Part shown: in pieces, positions 29,831-33,601 of the stretch
How positions within the stretch are numbered: position 1 is the stretch's first letter
Layout of the letters: each line of letters begins with the position of its first letter
Translations under genes and position numbers: made by a program
The notes under the pieces: generated by a model
Told to the model about the DNA's origin: nothing
The model's input: only the letters and a program-made list of their open reading frames with translations
Databases searched by the model: none
Assembly (NCBI GenBank): GCA_035505375.1
Contig: DATJQV010000090.1
Span: forward strand, 1-33,601
Length of the DNA: 33,601 nt
Direction: 5' to 3'
DNA from: a bacterium
Lineage (GTDB): Bacteria; Hydrothermota; Tepidihabitantia; Tepidihabitantales; Tepidihabitantaceae

Positions 29831-31426
29831 ATGAACAGACAGAACACGATTGTGTACCCACAACTCCCGACTTGGCCGAACATGAAACGCCTGGTCGTGG
29901 CGGCCGCTCTGGTCTTCGCAACCTTGGCCGCCGCTCAGGTCGATACTGCTTGGGTGAGAACGTACGACGGCCCGGCGCACCTCAACGACGTAGCCACCGC
30001 AGTTGGCGTGGACGATTCCGGGTACGTGTATGTCGCGGGTTGGACTGATGGGGCAAACTGGGATCAGGGCTGGCTCATTATCAAGTACTCACCCAACGGC
30101 GACACTGTGTGGACGCGCCGCCCCACTGATGCAACGGCCTACTACAACTCCCCCAAGGACTTGGTGGTTGATAACCGAGGCAATGTCTGCGTCACCGGGA
30201 GGTTCTCCCCGAATGGGGATTATGGCTTCCTGACCGTCGAGTACAGTCGCGGCGGTGCGTTGCGGTGGAGTGCTACCTATGACACATCCTCCAACGGCGA
30301 CACCGCATGTGCGTCGGTGGTGGTGGATAGCTCCGGTTCGGTCTACGTCACAGGGTCAGGTTACAGGAATGACACAATGGACTACGTCACTCTAAAGTAC
30401 GACACCGCCGGCGTCCAGAAGTGGGTCAGCAGATACGTTAGCCCTGATGGGAGTAGCGGATCCGGGGCGTTAGCGGTCTGCCCCGGAGGAACGGTAGTAG
30501 TTACCGGAGGGAGCACTGGAACTGCCGGCGTCAGCGACTGCCTTACCGTGAAGTACGATGCTACGACCGGCGACACCGTGTGGACCCGCAGGTATACTGG
30601 GTGGCCTTATGGAGCAGCAGCTTGCGGCGTAGGCGTCGCCGTTGACAGCTCAGGTAACATTTACGTCACCGGCACACGCGACAGTGTCAGCACGCCTTTC
30701 TTTATGACGCTTAAGTATGATGCGAATGGATCTCTAAAGTGGGCCAGATACTTCCAGCGGAATGGAAACGCCACCGGCATCGCCTTGGGCCCAAGCGGAC
30801 TGGTGTATGTGACTGGCCGTGGCGGGTCGGGAAGTGATATTGGGTTCGTCACCGTCATGTATGACTCGTCCGGTGATGTAATGTGGTCCCAGGACTACTA
30901 TCCGGGGTCAAACCAACTGTCTTTTGCAATGTCATCGGATTCTTCCGGAAATGTCTACATTACGGGCGGGGGCACCTTTCCAAACGGTTCCAACCCCATC
31001 TATACGGTAGCCTATGACTCTGAGGGAACGTGCAAATGGGTCGCCTCATACAGCAGTCCGTGGGGTCTGGGCAATTATTCCGACGGTCTCGCACTGGACA
31101 GGGACGGCAACGTCATCGTCGTAGGCGCCATTGAGACCGCGAGCACCGGCTGGGACTGGGTTACTGTGAAGTACATACAGACTACTGGCCTAACAGGAAG
31201 ATCGCCATCCCTCGGGCACCCAGAGCGTCCGAGCGCCGCCACGGTCGTGCGCGCATCCATCCCCGTGACATGCTTAGGGAGCCGAGGCATTCTGATAGAC
31301 GCCACTGGATGCACCGTCGCTAGTCTGGATCCGAAGCGACCGGGCCGCGTGGACTTGAGACCGGGCGTCTACTTTGCCATCTCCTCACAGTACACCTCGG
31401 TAAAGAAGTTAGTGGTGGTACGATAG
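29831..31426 (+). CDS. Secreted SBBP-repeat beta-propeller with sorting tail
   Basis: 531 residues. ATG 29831 is preceded by AAGGAGGAACAGT, a strong ribosome site. ATG 29882 (MKRLVVAAALVFATLAAAQ) would give a more standard signal peptide but has no ribosome site. The body has about nine ~45-residue repeats of the type D.SGNVYVTG….D..T.KYD..G...W.R.Y (for example VYVTGSGYRNDTMDYVTLKY), the SBBP/beta-propeller repeat. A C-terminal section has GILIDATGCTVASLDP, then LRPGVYFAISS, and ends KKLVVVR, matching the tails of the minus-strand secreted proteins. It is therefore an exported surface or secreted propeller of the same system, on the opposite strand. Confidence 0.85.
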   Translation: MNRQNTIVYPQLPTWPNMKRLVVAAALVFATLAAAQVDTAWVRTYDGPAHLNDVATAVGVDDSGYVYVAGWTDGANWDQGWLIIKYSPNGDTVWTRRPTDATAYYNSPKDLVVDNRGNVCVTGRFSPNGDYGFLTVEYSRGGALRWSATYDTSSNGDTACASVVVDSSGSVYVTGSGYRNDTMDYVTLKYDTAGVQKWVSRYVSPDGSSGSGALAVCPGGTVVVTGGSTGTAGVSDCLTVKYDATTGDTVWTRRYTGWPYGAAACGVGVAVDSSGNIYVTGTRDSVSTPFFMTLKYDANGSLKWARYFQRNGNATGIALGPSGLVYVTGRGGSGSDIGFVTVMYDSSGDVMWSQDYYPGSNQLSFAMSSDSSGNVYITGGGTFPNGSNPIYTVAYDSEGTCKWVASYSSPWGLGNYSDGLALDRDGNVIVVGAIETASTGWDWVTVKYIQTTGLTGRSPSLGHPERPSAATVVRASIPVTCLGSRGILIDATGCTVASLDPKRPGRVDLRPGVYFAISSQYTSVKKLVVVR

Positions 31427-31508
31427 ACGTCTGATGCGCACCAAGCGCACGGTTGCCGACAGGTCTCCGCTAGCGGGTGGGCAGCGGCGGCGCAGGTCTG
31501 AGTCGTAG

Positions 31509-32153
31509 ATGGAGAGACCGAAGAATTGGCAGCCCGGCGGCCTCTATGGCGCTTCGCTGCGCCACTCCGTCTGCCAAGCATGCGGCCTCGTAGTTGCGGA
31601 CCCGGCACCCATGATCCGGGTTGGAAGTCCTTGCCCCGCGTGCAAATCACCGCGCCCCTCAGCGCTGCACTACCTTCCGCTCGCTGTATGCGGCCTGCTG
31701 GGCGCAATGGACGATGCGATACGCGCGGCAACAGCCGAGCCCGATTCGCAGACCCATGGACCCGACCATGCGGTTCTCGCTATCGCTGTGTTCATTTGCA
31801 CCCTGGAGGAGCTACTCGTCGAGCAACTCCTCGATGAGCTACTGGAGAAGGAAGGCATCCGAGCCAAGGGCAACGTGGCCGTGGTGGGAGTTATGCGCTC
31901 GTTTGAAGATAGGAAGGAACTGATCAAGAGGTTGACGGGTAAATCGTGGCGCAATGCCCTTGGCGCAAGAGACCTGGTCGGCTATCTCGAGAGCGTGCGT
32001 AAGTTCAGGAACAAGCTTGTACACTCCGGTGAGCGCTGGGCGGTCCCTGACGACCTAATGCCAAATGTTGCGACCAACACCCTGCAGCTTCTGACATCGT
32101 TCGTGCGGGCGCACAACGAGCTTGTAGCTACGAAACCCCCTCCGACGCCCTGA
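31509..32153 (+). CDS. Zinc-ribbon plus HEPN-like domain protein
   Basis: 214 residues, ATG 31509, weak ribosome site. The N-terminus carries a zinc ribbon (C22-Q-A-C25 … C42-P-A-C45). The rest is alpha-helical. Its last third contains YLESVRKFRNKLVHSGERWA, in which R167-N-K-L-V-H172 fits the RNxxxH signature of HEPN ribonuclease domains and lies on a predicted helix, as in that family. HEPN proteins often serve in toxin or phage-defence systems. The following gene is SieB-like, which supports a defence reading. A DUF4145-type non-nuclease HEPN is an alternative. There is no adjacent MNT nucleotidyltransferase. Moderate confidence. Confidence 0.6.
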   Translation: MERPKNWQPGGLYGASLRHSVCQACGLVVADPAPMIRVGSPCPACKSPRPSALHYLPLAVCGLLGAMDDAIRAATAEPDSQTHGPDHAVLAIAVFICTLEELLVEQLLDELLEKEGIRAKGNVAVVGVMRSFEDRKELIKRLTGKSWRNALGARDLVGYLESVRKFRNKLVHSGERWAVPDDLMPNVATNTLQLLTSFVRAHNELVATKPPPTP

Positions 32154-32216
32154 TGCCGAGTGCTCTCGGGCCTGCGATCAGCCGATCAAGGCCAAAACCG
32201 CGCCAGCGGAGAAACG

Positions 32217-32792
32217 ATGCCACGCATACCCCTGGGTGACATCACTAAGTGGATCAGACTGCCCCCCAAGTATGTAGCTCCAATCGCCATTCTGGCTTCC
32301 GCGCTAGTACTGCTCCCTTCCACGGCGCTTTCCAAATTTGGAGTCTCCTCTTTCATGGACCGCTACAGAATGTGGATTGGTCTCGTCGCCCTGACTGGGA
32401 CGGCTCTTCTTCTCTCCCATGCTGCAGTCTGGGCAGGACGCTTGATAGTAGGTCGCACACAGCGGGATCGGCTACTGAAAGCCGGGAAGGCGTACCTTCG
32501 CGGGCTGACCCTTGAGGAGAAGCTTATTCTGTCTCATTACTTGGCTCGCGGCACCAAGAGCGCCAAGCTTGTCGCCCAAGATGGCGTCGTTCTTGGGCTT
32601 GAGTCGGCCATGATCATCACGCGTGTATCGTCAGTCGGTGACATAGAAATGCACTTCGCGTACAACATCCAGCCGTGGGCATGGAGGGAACTAACCGAAC
32701 ATACTGACCTCCTTGAACCTGCACTTACGCTTGAGAGGAAGCATCTGGCAGAAGTAGCCGCACAGTTGCGGCGAGATGGCGACTACCCCTAG
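32217..32792 (+). CDS. SieB-like superinfection-exclusion membrane protein
   Basis: 191 residues from ATG 32217, with GGAG 6 nt upstream; an in-frame GTG at 32160 has no site. Two membrane helices are visible (~19-38 YVAPIAILASALVLLPSTAL; ~52-75 MWIGLVALTGTALLLSHAAV). A cytoplasmic region follows, with LTLEEKLILSHYLARGTKSA, DGVVLGLESAMIITRVSS and NIQPWAWRELTEH. This topology and the L(T)xEEKxxL…DGVV.GLE…I.PWAW layout match the SieB family, known from phage P22/lambda exclusion of superinfecting phage. It starts 63 nt after the HEPN-like gene. It may be a stand-alone exclusion gene or a remnant of a prophage; no other phage gene is visible. Confidence 0.7.
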   Translation: MPRIPLGDITKWIRLPPKYVAPIAILASALVLLPSTALSKFGVSSFMDRYRMWIGLVALTGTALLLSHAAVWAGRLIVGRTQRDRLLKAGKAYLRGLTLEEKLILSHYLARGTKSAKLVAQDGVVLGLESAMIITRVSSVGDIEMHFAYNIQPWAWRELTEHTDLLEPALTLERKHLAEVAAQLRRDGDYP

Positions 32793-32814
32793 CAGCTTCA
32801 AGCGAGGGGAAAAG

Positions 32815-33003
32815 AGGGACACTTCTAATCCGATGCGCGTCAAGGGAGTGTGACTTCACGGCAGCTCAAGCTCGAGCCACAAGCCAAGTGATTTCCGATT
32901 CTGGGAGAAACGGGGACACATTACTTATCTCAATCCGAGGCGCGTCAAGGGAGTGTGACTTTGTGGCAGCAGCAAGCCTCAAGCCAAGAGACTTCCGATC
33001 TTA
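32815..33003 (+). repeat. Two imperfect ~95-bp tandem repeats
   Basis: Copy 1 (about 32815-32904) and copy 2 (about 32911-33003) share GGGACAC, AATCCGA-G-CGCGTCAAGG, GAGTGTGACTT, GGCAGC, CAAGCCAAG and ACTTCCGAT/ATTTCCGAT. Copy 2 begins AAACGGGGACACATTACTT. The GGGGACA lead resembles the GGGGACTGTCC units in iorB. Confidence 0.75.
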
Positions 33004-33290
33004 GACTGGCGATTGTAGATTGGAGCGGCTCCGCCGCGAGACTGAGGTTGAGGTCGAGGCTGAGATGGAGATTCGAAGCGGAACTGCGTCGCAGCTCAAG
33101 CAGAAGACGGCGGACGGCTGACAGCTTACGGCTGACCGCTTCAGGCCCGTCCCCAATCCCTGGCCCCTGATCGCCAGCCCAAGCCCAAGCTCAAGCACAA
33201 GCTGACAGATGGCAGCCGTTGCCCGTCAGCCAACCCCTAATCCCTAGCCCCTAACCCCTCACCCCAGTCCCCGGCCCCCAATCCCCGTTT
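33004..33290 (+). repeat. Zone of low-complexity dispersed repeats
   Basis: This zone strings together short degenerate units: GAGGTTGAGGTCGAGGCTGA; GGCGGACGGCTGACAGCTTA; CAAGCCCAAGCTCAAGCACA; and CCCTAATCCCTAGCCCCTAA-type C-rich runs at 33229-33288. There is no gene in it. The same unit types also occur singly before butyrate kinase and inside genes. Confidence 0.6.
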
Positions 33291-33431
33291 CCCCGGCTGG
33301 ACAAGCAGCCCAAGGGCCGCTGCCTTGGTGTGCTCCACCACTCCGACAACCCGCCCGAGAACGACTACATCAACATCGACGTCCGCGTCTTCGGGAAGAC
33401 GCTTCTCCTGGGCTACATCCAGCTCCTGTAG
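33260..33431 (+). pseudogene. 3' fragment of a gene behind the repeat zone
   Basis: The frame ending TAG at 33431 reads GRCLGVLHHSDNPPENDYIN followed by IDVRVFGKTLLLGYIQLL. It has coding-type codon choice (GAC, AAC, ATC, CTC). Upstream the frame runs into C-rich repeats and closes at TAA ~33257, with no ATG; an internal GTG at 33330 has no clear ribosome site. This looks like the surviving C-terminus of a small protein whose 5' part was replaced by repeats. Family not recognised. Confidence 0.4.
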
Positions 33432-33601
33432 TGGCTTCTCTCCCGCAGTCCTGGTGGCCTACCGGGATTCACCTTCGTAACCTTTCCTAAGGTAGCTTAT
33501 GAGAGGCGGGGAAAGACAGCTTCCGACACTGAGCCGGCATTTGCTGCACGTTGTCAGGCGGGCACGGGCTCAGATAGGCGGTCGCTACAAGTACCCGCCT
33601 C
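33432..33601. other. Gene-free end of the window
   Basis: No gene, RNA or repeat supported. It contains a chance-like TTTCCTAAGGTAGC string (see rejected items). Confidence 0.4.

Noticed and set aside
31426-32792. Prophage remnant based on the SieB-like gene
   Set aside because: No integrase, structural, lysis or repressor gene is visible within the window.
33481-33510. TTTCCTAAGGTAGC resembling the conserved 23S rRNA segment (I-CeuI region)
   Set aside because: Only ~12 bases match; the surrounding bases do not continue as 23S rRNA.

Overview
The window looks like the chromosome of an uncultured, high-GC, Gram-negative bacterium of the FCB / candidate-phylum type (WOR-3/Stahlbacteria-like is my best guess, low confidence). 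The grounds are: a TonB-dependent receptor ending in Phe; many large secreted beta-propeller, beta-helix and CARDB proteins that share a C-terminal FlgD-like/sorting module; and a fermentative 2-oxoacid operon (IorAB, butyrate kinase). No rRNA, tRNA or CRISPR array was recognised.

Layout. Positions 1-19,826 are almost entirely minus-strand and encode the exported surface machinery. In transcription order these are an M14 carboxypeptidase, a seven-bladed BNR/YCF48-like propeller, a giant 2,254-aa Tyr-rich beta-helix/CARDB/Kelch protein, a CARDB-type protein, a TonB receptor, two LVIVD-repeat propellers and the start of a further exported protein. Several have a clear TTGACA-N16/17-TAnnnT promoter. 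Three of the 5' regions carry copies of one ~88-nt leader, and two unrelated proteins share a 177-bp 3' cassette that is ~97% identical. A C-terminal remnant of elongation factor P lies between the propeller and the peptidase.

Positions 20,122-28,195 are plus-strand and metabolic. They hold a thiolase-fold protein lacking the catalytic Cys, a DUF35 partner, a pyruvate-kinase-C-like protein, a HIT protein and a methyltransferase, followed by butyrate kinase, iorA and iorB. The second group could convert amino-acid-derived 2-oxoacids to acyl-CoA with reduced ferredoxin. Butyrate kinase would then make ATP from the acyl-phosphate; the phosphotransacylase is not in the window. The first group could be a thiolase or an Ltp2-like aldolase complex.

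Positions 28,196-33,601 are accessory. They contain a 24-copy 12-bp tandem array, a zinc-ribbon protein, an SBBP-repeat secreted propeller, a zinc-ribbon/HEPN-like protein next to a SieB-like membrane protein (possible phage exclusion), and a terminal zone of degenerate repeats with a gene fragment.

The most unusual feature overall is the density of small dispersed repeats. Several have entered reading frames without breaking them: three in iorA, one in iorB, and one in the TonB receptor. Another group separates a vestigial iorB start from the working one.
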